A DNA stretch of 40,850 nt from Clostridiales bacterium (GCA_019423795.1 JAHZAT010000097.1:1-40850); one strand, 5' to 3'. Positions 6,091 through 14,515 are shown, counted from the first letter of the stretch. Translations and numbers: made by a program. Notes: generated from the sequence alone by a model not told the origin.

Positions 6091-7026
6091 ATGGCAAAAA
6101 AAGAAACTGATGACTTAATGTATAATAGAATCTTGCTTGCAGCAAATCTTTATTATAAAAATCATTTTTCACAACAAGAAATCGCGAAACGCTTAAACGT
6201 TTCACGTCCTTGGGTTTCAAAACTTTTATCAAAGGCTTTGGAACTTGGTATTGTAAAAATTACGATTGACTCTCCACTCTCTGGAGATTCTGATCTGGAA
6301 GAAGCCCTGCAACAAAAGTATAATTTACAAAAGGTTGTTGTCATCGATCGTGATGATGCATACAAAGACTATGTTGCACAAGCCGCTGCTAATTATTTTA
6401 TTTCTGTAATAAAACCTAATGATACGATTGCGGTTGGATGGGGAAACGCGGTTTCACGTTTTATCAATGAACTGATGCCTATGCAGCTTCCTGATACAAA
6501 CCTTATACCGCTTGCTGGAAGTTTTGGAACAACATTTGAAACTCTTCCAAACTACAGTGCACTAAAACTTGCTGAAAGAATTCAGGGAAACGCAGGTGTT
6601 CTTCACGCTCCAGCTTTTTGTTCTTCCAAAGAAGAATACAAAGCTCTAAGCCAGAATGAAAACACACTGTCTGTTCTTTCAAAGGCAGAAAATGCAGATC
6701 TTGTGATCAATGGGATCGGAAGTTTTCACTCTTCCTTCCTGACACGACATCATATTCTCTCCGATGAATCAATCAAAGAATTAAAGCAATATGATGCTGT
6801 TGGTGATTTTGCATTACAATTTTTATCAAAAGATGGGAATGCGATCAATACAGAGCTTACCAAAAATCTTATCAAGGCAGATGTCTTTAAAATTGCAGAT
6901 CATGCCCGCTGTGTGATCGCTATCGCTGAAGGCCTTGAAAAATCTGAAATCATACACGCTGTATTATCTCGTCATCTTGTTACTGCATTTTTTACAGATA
7001 AAGAAACAGCTTTATCTCTTTTATAA
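6091..7026 (+). CDS. SorC/DeoR-type sugar-binding transcriptional regulator, copy 1
   Basis: A 311-residue protein with an N-terminal helix-turn-helix (SQQEIAKRLNVSRPWVSKLL, about residues 22-41) and a C-terminal sugar-phosphate-binding domain of the SorC family (residues 60-311; VGWGNAVSRF and INGIGSF segments). Such proteins bind phosphorylated sugars and act as repressors or activators. The ATG at 6091 is chosen because AAAGGAG stands seven bases upstream; a longer frame from 6055 begins inside the operator and is unlikely. It is divergent from the catabolic operon and convergent with the first PTS set, with which it shares a terminator. The paralogue at 13571 is clearly related but well diverged. 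The effector is presumably a phosphorylated intermediate of the polyol pathway. Confidence 0.9.
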   Translation: MAKKETDDLMYNRILLAANLYYKNHFSQQEIAKRLNVSRPWVSKLLSKALELGIVKITIDSPLSGDSDLEEALQQKYNLQKVVVIDRDDAYKDYVAQAAANYFISVIKPNDTIAVGWGNAVSRFINELMPMQLPDTNLIPLAGSFGTTFETLPNYSALKLAERIQGNAGVLHAPAFCSSKEEYKALSQNENTLSVLSKAENADLVINGIGSFHSSFLTRHHILSDESIKELKQYDAVGDFALQFLSKDGNAINTELTKNLIKADVFKIADHARCVIAIAEGLEKSEIIHAVLSRHLVTAFFTDKETALSLL

Positions 7027-7044
7027 AAAACCTGTAAAATGATC

Positions 7045-7081
7045 AAAGGTCTGTGGATGATAATCTCCACAGACCTTTTTT
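7045..7081. terminator. Bidirectional terminator between regulator and PTS IIA gene
   Basis: A 13-bp perfect stem (AAAGGTCTGTGGA and its complement) with an 8-nt loop is followed by six T on the plus strand. On the minus strand a TTT tail and a later T6 run occur. It lies between the converging ends of the regulator and IIA genes. Confidence 0.9.
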
Positions 7082-7101
7082 AGAAAATCTCAATTTTTAT
7101 T

Positions 7102-7470
7102 TTAATAAATCTCAATCAATCCGCCAATTTCTAAATCTTCCGGTGTCAGCTTTTCTCCTTCCAGGGATATACATCCTGGACGTTCTGCTTCATCTCCACC
7201 TTTAAAATCCAGAGTGCAATGGCCAAGCTGGGATAGAGTATGAGGTGCTTCCCAACCAACTGCACTGACTTTATATTCTTTTTTACCGATTCTGAATGTA
7301 TCGCCAACTGCCGGATCTTCTTTTAACTCTGCTTTTGTGTGAAGCACGGAAAGTTCCGCTAGCTCTGGAGGTGCATCCTCATTAAAAATAATAATAAAAT
7401 TCATGTCTTCATCATCCAGAAATGCTAATGCATCTGGACCTAACCCAACGATTTTAGATTGATATTTCAT
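7102..7470 (-). CDS. srlB: PTS glucitol/sorbitol-type enzyme IIA, set 1
   Basis: The 122-residue cytoplasmic IIA of the Gut family takes phosphate from HPr and passes it to IIB. The phosphorylatable histidine is H44 in SVLHTKAEL, equivalent to His43 of the E. coli protein, and the whole length matches the family. The C-terminal half has the conserved TLDFKGG segment. It is the last gene of the set gutM-IIC-IIBC-IIA, 50 bp after the IIBC gene. The paralogue at 11332 differs at scattered positions. The gene symbol follows the family; the true substrate need not be glucitol. Confidence 0.93.
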   Translation of the reverse strand: MKYQSKIVGLGPDALAFLDDEDMNFIIIFNEDAPPELAELSVLHTKAELKEDPAVGDTFRIGKKEYKVSAVGWEAPHTLSQLGHCTLDFKGGDEAERPGCISLEGEKLTPEDLEIGGLIEIY

Positions 7471-7520
7471 TTGATGATTTCCTTTCTATGACATAACCTA
7501 TGTAAGTTATTGATTAATAA

Positions 7521-8534
7521 TTAATACATTCCAATACTAAATGCAAATGCGATCAGTACTGCTAATGGCCCTGTGATCAGACGTTCAAATAATACGGCTG
7601 GAACACCATATTCGATTGTTTCTGAATCAGCCTCTCCAAGAGATAATCCTACTGGAATAAAGTCACATCCTACCTGAGCATCGATTGCAAATAAGGCTGG
7701 AAGTGCATACTGTGCAGGAATGTTTCCAAGTGCAAACTGGGATCCAAGCAATGTTCCGACTACCTGCGCGATAACGGCTCCGGGTCCAAGAACTGGAGAA
7801 AGGATTGGAATACCGCAGACAAATGCAATTGCTACCATTCCAGGTACTGTAGAACAGATTGGTGAAATTGTTTTCGCAATGACATTTCCAAGGCCGCTGG
7901 CTGAAATGATACCAAGCAGTGTTGCTGTAAATGCCATGAATGGAAGGATTGTTCCAACGACCATCTCAATCGTATCACGACCTGCCTGGAAACAGATATT
8001 TACCACACGTCCAACAACTTTACCGATGCGGACAACGATATTTTCTTTCTTACCTTCACTTGCTTTTGCAATTTCTTCTTTTGCCTGTGCTTTTGATTTT
8101 GGCTGTGGTGCTGCAGTTGCTGTTTCGGCTGCCTGTGCTGCTGGGTTTCCTTTGATATGTCCAGCATAGTCAGATTCAAAGATATCATTTTCTGTAACTG
8201 CTGATACATAAATCTCTGGTGTGATATATTTTGCAAGAGGTCCTGCTTTACCAACAGGCTCGATGTTAACTGTGTAGATTCCTTTCTTTGGATATACACC
8301 GCAGCGGGCTGTTCCACCACAGTCAACGACTGCTACTAAGACTTCATCATCAGGAAGAGTCTCTTTAAATCCGTCAACGGCTTCTCCTCCTGTCATTTCT
8401 GCGATTCTTTGAGCAACTGGATGGATTCCTCCACCTGTAACACTTAAGATCTTATTGCATTTCTCTGTTGGAGAGATTGTTAATGGTCCTCCCCATCCAC
8501 CGCTTCCGGCTTTGATCGTAATTGTTTTATACAT
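7521..8534 (-). CDS. srlE: PTS glucitol/sorbitol-type enzyme IIBC, set 1
   Basis: This 337-residue protein joins a IIB domain (residues 1-125) to the second membrane part of the permease (about 180-337). The phosphorylated cysteine is C72 in VVDCGGTARCG. After it come the conserved NIEPVGKAGPLAKYI segment, a variable Ala/Gln/Lys-rich linker (about 126-155) and several membrane helices, including the conserved GIPILSPVLGPGAVIAQ loop. The linker is where the two paralogous copies differ most. It works with the IIA and IIC genes on either side to import and phosphorylate a polyol. AAGGAGGA supports the start. Confidence 0.93.
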   Translation of the reverse strand: MYKTITIKAGSGGWGGPLTISPTEKCNKILSVTGGGIHPVAQRIAEMTGGEAVDGFKETLPDDEVLVAVVDCGGTARCGVYPKKGIYTVNIEPVGKAGPLAKYITPEIYVSAVTENDIFESDYAGHIKGNPAAQAAETATAAPQPKSKAQAKEEIAKASEGKKENIVVRIGKVVGRVVNICFQAGRDTIEMVVGTILPFMAFTATLLGIISASGLGNVIAKTISPICSTVPGMVAIAFVCGIPILSPVLGPGAVIAQVVGTLLGSQFALGNIPAQYALPALFAIDAQVGCDFIPVGLSLGEADSETIEYGVPAVLFERLITGPLAVLIAFAFSIGMY

Positions 8535-8555
8535 ATTCGTTTTCCTCCTTCCAGA

Positions 8556-9068
8556 TTATCGTTTGCTTAATGCTGCATAGATACGTTCACATAAGATTCC
8601 ACGGATCAGAATTACAATAACACCGACGATGAAATATCTTACTGCAAGTCCACCAATGGAATATCCTGCTTTCTGAAGACCTGATGCAATTCCCATGTAT
8701 ACGAATAACTCACCTGCATTCGCATGAGGGAACAAACCTGTAATTGGATGACAGAAAGAAACGCTGGCATCATAAAACGCTGCTTTATGTTCTTTCTTTA
8801 AGAAACGTCCAAATGTATACTGTGCTGGGTTTGTTAAGAAAATGTCTGCCATAACTGGAAGTAATGTATAACGAAGGATCGTATACTTTGTAATCTTCTG
8901 GCAGAAACCTTCCACTCGTTCAACACCGATGAATCCGATCACCGCATTAACCGCTGTCATTAAGCAGATAACCAGTGGAATGATTCCTGTTACCCATCCC
9001 ATAAATGTTTCTCCACCTGCATTGAACAGACCGATGAAACCATTTGCAATGTTAGAAACAACTTCCAT
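8556..9068 (-). CDS. srlA: PTS glucitol/sorbitol-type enzyme IIC, set 1
   Basis: A 170-residue membrane protein of the Gut IIC family with about four hydrophobic segments and the conserved FCHPITGLFPHANAGELF region. It forms the sugar channel with the membrane part of IIBC. AAAAGGAGGA lies before the ATG. It is 21 bp upstream of the IIBC gene and follows gutM after a 147-bp gap holding a block conserved between the two PTS sets. Confidence 0.93.
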   Translation of the reverse strand: MEVVSNIANGFIGLFNAGGETFMGWVTGIIPLVICLMTAVNAVIGFIGVERVEGFCQKITKYTILRYTLLPVMADIFLTNPAQYTFGRFLKKEHKAAFYDASVSFCHPITGLFPHANAGELFVYMGIASGLQKAGYSIGGLAVRYFIVGVIVILIRGILCERIYAALSKR

Positions 9069-9111
9069 AATTTTATCCTCCTTTTTGCTCCTAATTTAAT
9101 TAAAAACGCAA

Positions 9112-9210
9112 GTTCTATATAAATGTCACTCAAAACATTTCATAACCATCTCACATCCTTGGGCCCTGATCTGTAAGTGGCTATCGTTTGTTCTTTGTTC
9201 CATGTATATC
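9112..9210 (-). promoter_or_regulatory. Conserved untranslated block upstream of IIC, copy 1
   Basis: On the minus strand this segment shares several blocks, in order, with 13335-13430 upstream of the second IIC gene: GATATA(C/T)ATGGAACAAAG, GATCA followed by GGGCCC, GGATG, and GACATTTATATAGAA. The spacing varies a little. No open frame fits it. It is transcribed ahead of the permease genes, so an RNA leader or processing signal is possible. Confidence 0.5.
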
Positions 9211-9215
9211 AAATT

Positions 9216-9674
9216 TTATGCTAGTGCATCCTGTGCTTCCTGACTGACTGCTTCTTTCTGATCTTCTTCAAGCTTTGTATCCTGAAGCCTCTGGTCAAGT
9301 GCTTCAAATGCATTGATATAACCTTTATATTTCTTTTTTTGTTTCTTATCAAAATCTTTCATATCATCAAGGAATTCGTAAATGCTTCTTCCTTTCATAT
9401 CTTTTCCAAGAAATTCATTTAACGGCTTGAATTTTGCTAAGAAGCTTAATCCCTGCATGATTTCACATCTCGTGATAATTCCATCATGGTCGCATGCGAT
9501 CATAATGATATATCCTGCTGTAAGCCTTCCTTTTCTCTGTCCAAATCCGACGTTCCCATACTGATGAACTCTTCTCATTGCTTTCCTGTAATTCTGAATC
9601 TGATACCAGCCTCCCAAGGCCTGCAGAATAAACAATACGCATACGATCAATAACATCTTTGAAATACCACTCAC
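9216..9674 (-). CDS. gutM: GutM family glucitol operon regulator/accessory protein
   Basis: A 152-residue protein with one N-terminal membrane segment (about residues 6-23) followed by a basic cytoplasmic domain containing GRLTAGYIIMIACDHDG, the hallmark of the GutM family. In E. coli GutM activates the glucitol operon; how it works in Gram-positives is less clear. The C-terminal 50 residues are highly charged. It heads the first PTS set, directly after a consensus promoter. The second PTS set lacks a gutM gene although the flanking DNA is recognisably homologous. Confidence 0.85.
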   Translation of the reverse strand: MSGISKMLLIVCVLFILQALGGWYQIQNYRKAMRRVHQYGNVGFGQRKGRLTAGYIIMIACDHDGIITRCEIMQGLSFLAKFKPLNEFLGKDMKGRSIYEFLDDMKDFDKKQKKKYKGYINAFEALDQRLQDTKLEEDQKEAVSQEAQDALA

Positions 9675-9724
9675 TGTAAAATCTCCTTCCTTTTTGTTTT
9701 TAGTAATTCTGTATATTTTTATAC

Positions 9725-9790
9725 TTTACATTCGTGCCTATTAATCACTTTTGTTACTCTTATTTTATCTGCTTTGTTTCTGTTTGTCAA
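9725..9790 (-). promoter_or_regulatory. Promoter of PTS set 1 with SorC-type operator
   Basis: On the minus strand TTGACA (9785-9790) and TAAAAT (9762-9767) are 17 nt apart. The motif TTTACATTCGTGC (9725-9737) lies about 25 bp downstream of the -10 box, before gutM. The motif matches those at the catabolic operon at 10 or more of 13 positions, placing this transport operon in the same putative regulon. Confidence 0.75.
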
Positions 9791-9883
9791 TATCATTTAT
9801 TTTCTTATTCAATTTTTCTTATTTTTTGTGCATTTTTACACAACCATCATTGTATACCTATTGTTTTTATTTTCACAAATTAA

Positions 9884-9931
9884 GAGAGCCTGTAACAGGA
9901 ACGTATTATTCTATTCCTGTCACAGGCTCTC
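9884..9931 (-). terminator. Hairpin after SAF oxidoreductase copy 2
   Basis: A long stem of about 18 bp with one mismatch (GAGAGCCTGT and its partner plus ACAGGAA/TTCCTGT) and a 12-nt loop lies 34 bp past the stop codon. The minus-strand tail is only TTAATTT, so it is an imperfect but plausible terminator. It separates PTS set 2 from the gutM promoter. Confidence 0.65.
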
Positions 9932-9965
9932 CAGTCAGTTAAAGTGTCGATTTTTAGACGTATTT

Positions 9966-11267
9966 TTATAATACGTTTCTTCCGTACATAGCATCCTGTT
10001 CTTTTCTTAACTTGTAGATCAGTGTGCTCTTATCTAATTCGATATCATCATATGTAAGCAGCTGTCCCTTCTTGACATCTCTCTTCATGACAGCTTTGTT
10101 TGTTACTAATCCAAATGGTACATATCCCTTAGCGTTAGATTCTTCTGCTGTTGCGATAGATCCATGTGTTGTGTATCCTCCGATACCATCAATTGTCTGT
10201 CCTGCTTTCAGATCAATCTTCGCTCTTGTGATACATTCTGATACTAATCCATCGATTGGTACGCATGTAACTTCTCCGTCGATAACGGCTTTTGCTACTG
10301 TTAATGGTGTCTCTAAGTTGCACAGATGGAATGGTCTGTATAATGTCCATAATGGTCCAGGTCCCATGCTGTGGTATCCCATCTGGTATGCGATCTCTTC
10401 GTTTGGTGTGGATACTGTTACGAAGACTCCTGGTGCGATTCCGTTTACATATTCTACAACTCCATGTTTATTTAAGATTCCACCGTCTTCTTTTAATTTG
10501 AAGATATCATTTAATTCTTTGACACCTTCTGTTCCCGGTGCTGTCTTTGGTCCGTGTCCTCCGATCACATCTGGAATCAGTCCTGTGTAGTTAGACATCG
10601 CTGTCATCTCTACCATTGTCTTTGTTCCGTCTTTGAATGCACATAACATCTTTGGACTCATGACACGGCGTGTTGCTTCTTCTAAGACTGTGTCTGGGTT
10701 GCATTCGTAGTCGATCTTGTTATTCTTTCCTTTCCCCATAACTTCCACGTTCATTCCCATGGCTTTGGCAAAGCTGTATAATTCCATGACTGCTCCAGGT
10801 TCATCTCCTGCGGATCCTGTGTAGATGACTCCTTCTTTCTGAGCTAATTTCTTTAAGTATGGCCCGATAACTACGTCTGTTTCTACATTTAACATAACGA
10901 CGTGTTTTTTATTCTTCATTGCGTCTGTTGCTACTTTTGCTCCGACATCTGGAACTCCTGTTGCATCGATCGCACACTCTACTAAGTTTGCCTGTGATAC
11001 GAAGTTTGCATCTTCACATGCTACATATTTTCCTGCTTCCATTGCTGCATTAGCATCTGCAAGTGTTTTTGCGATCACGATATCTTCATCGGATACTCCG
11101 GCATATTTGAATGCATGGACTGCATTTTCTACTTTAATATCAGATACGATGGCTGGTGTGATACCATTCATCAGTACCATCTGTGTTACCATTCCTCGTC
11201 CCATCTGTCCGGCACCTACGATACCAGTTTTGATGATTTTTCCTTCTTCCTGTCTTTTGATTAATTT
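9966..11267. repeat. 1.3-kb direct repeat, copy 2 (partner 4553-5854)
   Basis: Identical by eye to copy 1 over the coding region. The identity stops at the TAA on one side and within the first seven codons on the other. The copies are in the same orientation about 5.4 kb apart, so recombination between them would delete the first regulator, gutM and PTS set 1. Confidence 0.9.
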
Positions 11268-11285
11268 TTGATCCATGTTTAACAT
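9966..11285 (-). CDS. SAF-domain NAD(P)-dependent oxidoreductase, copy 2
   Basis: The 439-residue protein is identical to the product of 4553-5872: a Rossmann NAD-binding domain (GIVGAGQMGRG, residues 21-31), a middle catalytic domain and a C-terminal SAF domain. The ATG at 11285 is chosen to match copy 1; it has AAGGAGA nine bases upstream. It is the last gene of the second PTS set (IIC-IIBC-IIA-oxidoreductase), 46 bp after the IIA gene. Pairing the same enzyme with a second transporter set suggests that both sets import substrates feeding the same oxidation step. The absence of any divergence, in contrast to the neighbouring PTS paralogues, indicates recent duplication or gene conversion. 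Confidence 0.85.
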   Translation of the reverse strand: MLNMDQKLIKRQEEGKIIKTGIVGAGQMGRGMVTQMVLMNGITPAIVSDIKVENAVHAFKYAGVSDEDIVIAKTLADANAAMEAGKYVACEDANFVSQANLVECAIDATGVPDVGAKVATDAMKNKKHVVMLNVETDVVIGPYLKKLAQKEGVIYTGSAGDEPGAVMELYSFAKAMGMNVEVMGKGKNNKIDYECNPDTVLEEATRRVMSPKMLCAFKDGTKTMVEMTAMSNYTGLIPDVIGGHGPKTAPGTEGVKELNDIFKLKEDGGILNKHGVVEYVNGIAPGVFVTVSTPNEEIAYQMGYHSMGPGPLWTLYRPFHLCNLETPLTVAKAVIDGEVTCVPIDGLVSECITRAKIDLKAGQTIDGIGGYTTHGSIATAEESNAKGYVPFGLVTNKAVMKRDVKKGQLLTYDDIELDKSTLIYKLRKEQDAMYGRNVL

Positions 11286-11331
11286 AATCACATTCTCCTT
11301 ATCTTATATATAAAAATTAATAAGTGCTAAA

Positions 11332-11700
11332 TTAATATAATTCAATGACACCGCCAACGGCTAAATCTTCTGCTGTCAGCTTGTTTCCTTCAAGAGAGAT
11401 ACATCCCGGACGTTCTGCCTCTGATCCTCCCTTGAAATCTAATGTGCAATGTCCAAGTTCTGCCCATGTATGAGGTGCCTCCCATCCGACAGCACTGACT
11501 TTGAATTCTTTATTTCCAATCTTTAATGTATCTCCAACAGCTGGATCTTCTTTCAATTCAGCTTTTGTATGAAGTACCGATAATTCTGCAAGTTCTGGTG
11601 GTGCATCTTCGTTAAAAATGATGATAAAGTTCATATCTTCATCTTCCAGAAATGCTAACGCATCTGGTCCAAGTCCAACGATTTTAGACTGATATTTCAT
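11332..11700 (-). CDS. srlB: PTS glucitol/sorbitol-type enzyme IIA, set 2
   Basis: A 122-residue paralogue of the IIA at 7102, with the same phosphorylatable H44 in SVLHTKAEL and the TLDFKGG segment. Differences are scattered conservative changes, most of them in the second half. CAGGAGG precedes the ATG. It lies between the IIBC and oxidoreductase genes of the second operon. Whether the IIA proteins are interchangeable between sets cannot be told; the identical active-site region suggests that they could be. Confidence 0.93.
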   Translation of the reverse strand: MKYQSKIVGLGPDALAFLEDEDMNFIIIFNEDAPPELAELSVLHTKAELKEDPAVGDTLKIGNKEFKVSAVGWEAPHTWAELGHCTLDFKGGSEAERPGCISLEGNKLTAEDLAVGGVIELY

Positions 11701-11729
11701 ATTTCTACCTCCTGTGAAATCTATGTTTA

Positions 11730-12746
11730 TTAATACATTCCAATACTAAATGCGAACGCGATCAGTACCGCTAATGGTCCTGTGATCAGTCGTTCAAACA
11801 ATACGGCTGGAACACCATATTCAATGGTTTCTGAATCTGCTTCTCCAAGGGATAATCCAACCGGAATAAAGTCACATCCTGCCTGTGCATCGATTGCAAA
11901 CAAAGCTGGAAGTGCATACTGTGGAGGAATATTTCCAAGTGCAAACTGTGATCCCAGCAATGTTCCGACTACCTGTGCGATAACAGCTCCTGGTCCAAGG
12001 ACTGGAGAAAGGATTGGAATACCACAGATAAACGCGATCGCTACCATTCCTGGCAATGTAGAACAGATTGGTGAAATTGTTTTTGCAATGACATTTCCAA
12101 GTCCACTGGCTGAAATGATACCAAGCAGTGTAGCTGTAAATGCCATAAATGGAAGGATTGTACCAACAACCATCTCTATCGTGTCACGACCTGCCTGAAA
12201 ACAGATATTTACAACACGTCCGACTACTTTACCAATGCGGACAACGATATTTTCTTTCTTTCCTTCACTTGCTTTTGCAACTTCTTCTTTTGCCTGTGCT
12301 TTTGACTTTGGTTCTGGAGCAGTGCTTGCTTGTGTCTGTTTTGTTTCCTCTGATACTTTCTGTGTAATATGTCCAGCATAATCAGATTCAAAAATATCAT
12401 TTTCTGTAACTGCTGATACATAAATCTCTGGTGTGATATATTTTGCTAATGGTCCAGCTTTTCCTACTGGTTCAATATTTACTGTAAAAATTCCTTTTTT
12501 AGGATAAACTCCGCAGCGGGCTGTACCACCACAATCTACAACAGCTACTAAAACTTCATCATCTGGAAGAGTTTCCTTAAACCCGTCAATAGCCTCTCCT
12601 CCTGTCATTTCTGCAATTTTTTGTGCTACCGGATGGATTCCTCCACCTGTAACGCTTAAAATCTTATTACATTTTTCTGTAGGTACAATGGTTAATGGTC
12701 CTCCCCATCCACCACTTCCGGCTTTAATCGTAATTGTTTTATACAT
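11730..12746 (-). CDS. srlE: PTS glucitol/sorbitol-type enzyme IIBC, set 2
   Basis: A 338-residue paralogue of the protein at 7521, with phosphocysteine C72 in VVDCGGTARCG, a IIB domain (1-125), a linker and a membrane domain with GIPILSPVLGPGAVIAQ. The two proteins are nearly the same except in the linker (about residues 126-150), where this copy has a Thr/Gln/Ser-rich sequence. Substrate-contacting membrane segments differ at few positions, so the two sets may import the same or closely related polyols. AAAGGAGA supports the start. Confidence 0.93.
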   Translation of the reverse strand: MYKTITIKAGSGGWGGPLTIVPTEKCNKILSVTGGGIHPVAQKIAEMTGGEAIDGFKETLPDDEVLVAVVDCGGTARCGVYPKKGIFTVNIEPVGKAGPLAKYITPEIYVSAVTENDIFESDYAGHITQKVSEETKQTQASTAPEPKSKAQAKEEVAKASEGKKENIVVRIGKVVGRVVNICFQAGRDTIEMVVGTILPFMAFTATLLGIISASGLGNVIAKTISPICSTLPGMVAIAFICGIPILSPVLGPGAVIAQVVGTLLGSQFALGNIPPQYALPALFAIDAQAGCDFIPVGLSLGEADSETIEYGVPAVLFERLITGPLAVLIAFAFSIGMY

Positions 12747-12764
12747 ATTGGGTTTCTCCTTTCC

Positions 12765-13283
12765 TTAATTAGATTTCTTACTTAATACTGCATAAATTTT
12801 TTCGCATAGGATACCACGGATCAAAATAACGATCACACCTACGATGAAATATCTTACTGCAAGATTTCCAATTGATAGTCCCAGTTTCTGGATACCTGTT
12901 GCAATTCCCATGTATACGAATAACTCTCCTGCATTTGCATGTGGAAATAATCCAGTGACTGGATGACAAAATGAAACTGTCGCATCATAAAAAGCTGCTT
13001 TATGTTCTTTCTTTAAAAATCTTCCAAATGTATACATTGCTGGGTTCGTTAAAAAGATAACAGCCATAATTGGTAACAATGTATAACGAAGAATTGTATA
13101 TTTTGTAATCTTCTGGCAAAACTTTTCTACTCTTTCTACTCCAATAAATCCTATCAGTGCGTTAACTGCAGTCATCAGACAGATAACCAAAGGAATGATT
13201 CCTGTTACCCAGCTCATAAACTGCTCCCCACCTGCATTGAACAATCCTATAAAGCCATTTGCAATGTTTGAAATAACTGTCAT
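12765..13283 (-). CDS. srlA: PTS glucitol/sorbitol-type enzyme IIC, set 2
   Basis: A 172-residue membrane paralogue of the IIC at 8556, with the conserved FCHPVTGLFPHANAGELF segment and about four hydrophobic stretches. It is the first gene of the second PTS operon and is 18 bp from the IIBC gene. AAAAAGGAGGA precedes the ATG. Differences from copy 1 cluster near the N-terminus and in the helix around residue 130. Confidence 0.93.
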   Translation of the reverse strand: MTVISNIANGFIGLFNAGGEQFMSWVTGIIPLVICLMTAVNALIGFIGVERVEKFCQKITKYTILRYTLLPIMAVIFLTNPAMYTFGRFLKKEHKAAFYDATVSFCHPVTGLFPHANAGELFVYMGIATGIQKLGLSIGNLAVRYFIVGVIVILIRGILCEKIYAVLSKKSN

Positions 13284-13334
13284 AAATAAATTTTCCTCCT
13301 TTTTAATGTTTACCTATGATAATTTTTCATTTTC

Positions 13335-13444
13335 TTTCTATATAAATGTCTCTCCGAACACCTCATCCTTCTAATCGGGCCCTTTGATCTACATTGGACT
13401 TTGGTATCCTTTGTTCCATATATATCATTATTTTACATTTGTTC
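13335..13444 (-). promoter_or_regulatory. Conserved untranslated block upstream of IIC, copy 2, with operator motif
   Basis: The counterpart of 9112-9210: the same ordered blocks (ATGGAACAAAG, GATCA, GGGCCC, GGATG, ACATTTATATAG) on the minus strand. Here it directly follows a motif TTTACATTTGTTC (13432-13444) and no gutM gene intervenes. I could not place a convincing sigma-A promoter for the IIC operon; it should lie just right of the motif. Confidence 0.5.
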
Positions 13445-13475
13445 TTATTTTTTTCTTTTTCTTATTCATTTTTTC

Positions 13476-13531
13476 TTGAATTTCTGCGATTTTTACAATA
13501 TAATTTTGTTAAAAAGATGTTACATTTGTGC
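13476..13531 (+). promoter_or_regulatory. Promoter and operator of the second SorC-type regulator gene
   Basis: TTGAAT (13476-13481) and TATAAT (13499-13504) have a 17-nt spacer. GTTACATTTGTGC (13519-13531) follows the -10 box by 14 nt. The layout duplicates that of the first regulator, which argues for conserved autoregulation. Confidence 0.75.
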
Positions 13532-13570
13532 TTTTCATGATTAAAATTACATTTATAAAGGATTATGCCT

Positions 13571-14509
13571 ATGAAAAAAATAGAAAACAATGATGCTATG
13601 TTAGATCGAATCACTTTGATCGCAACTTTGTATTACAAAGACAAACTCTCTCAACAAGAAATTGCCAAGAAACTTAATATTTCAAGACCATGGGTATCAA
13701 AACTTCTTACCCGTGCTGAAGAACTCGGTATCGTTAAGATTGAAATTGAGTCTCCAATCCTTGGAAATACTCAGCTTGAGCAACGACTCTGTGATAAATA
13801 CCAGCTTGAATATGCGTGTGTTATCGACAACTCTGACACATCGAGGGACTACCTTTCCATAGCTGCTGTGAATTATTTCATTTCACAGATCAAACCAAAC
13901 GATATCATTGGTGTAGCCTGGGGAAATGCTATTTCAAGATTTATCCGCCATATCCATCCTTTGAAATTTACTGACATTCAGATCGTTCCCCTCGCTGGAA
14001 GTTTCGGTGCCTCATTTGATACATTGCCAAACTATAACGTCATCCAGTTAGCTGATCTGACAGGTGGTAAATCCCATTTGCTTCATTTTCCAGCATTCTG
14101 TTCTTCTAAAGAAGAATACGAAACTTTAAGTTCGAACCCAAAAGTTCAGTCAACCCTTAATCTTGCTGAGAATTCAGATATCATCGTCACAGGGATTGGA
14201 ACTTTTGAAACCTCTTTTCTAACAAGACATGATATTCTTTCTGCTGACGAAGTTACTCAACTGAAGAAGTCTGGTGCCATTGGTGATATCTCTTTGCAGT
14301 TTTTAACTTCTGATTCAAAACTTATAGAGACAGAACTTACAAAGAGAATCATTCGTGCTGATATTTTTAAAGCGTCTAAACATGCTCGTGTTTCTATTGG
14401 TATTGCTGAAGGAATTTATAAGAAAGATATTATTCATTCTGCCTTATCTCTTCATCTGATCAACTCATTTTTCACTACCAAGGAAACAGCACTTGCTCTG
14501 CTTGACTGA
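13571..14509 (+). CDS. SorC/DeoR-type sugar-binding transcriptional regulator, copy 2
   Basis: A 312-residue paralogue of the regulator at 6091. The helix-turn-helix (SQQEIAKKLNISRPWVSKLL) is almost unchanged, while the effector domain is more diverged (VAWGNAISRF, VTGIGTF). The near-identical recognition helix predicts that both regulators bind the same operator, consistent with the shared motif upstream of both genes. The ATG at 13571 is preferred over the one at 13565 because AAAGGA is too close to the latter. It is divergent from PTS set 2. The effector-domain divergence may mean different inducers converging on one regulon. Confidence 0.9.
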   Translation: MKKIENNDAMLDRITLIATLYYKDKLSQQEIAKKLNISRPWVSKLLTRAEELGIVKIEIESPILGNTQLEQRLCDKYQLEYACVIDNSDTSRDYLSIAAVNYFISQIKPNDIIGVAWGNAISRFIRHIHPLKFTDIQIVPLAGSFGASFDTLPNYNVIQLADLTGGKSHLLHFPAFCSSKEEYETLSSNPKVQSTLNLAENSDIIVTGIGTFETSFLTRHDILSADEVTQLKKSGAIGDISLQFLTSDSKLIETELTKRIIRADIFKASKHARVSIGIAEGIYKKDIIHSALSLHLINSFFTTKETALALLD

Positions 14510-14515
14510 TTCCAT

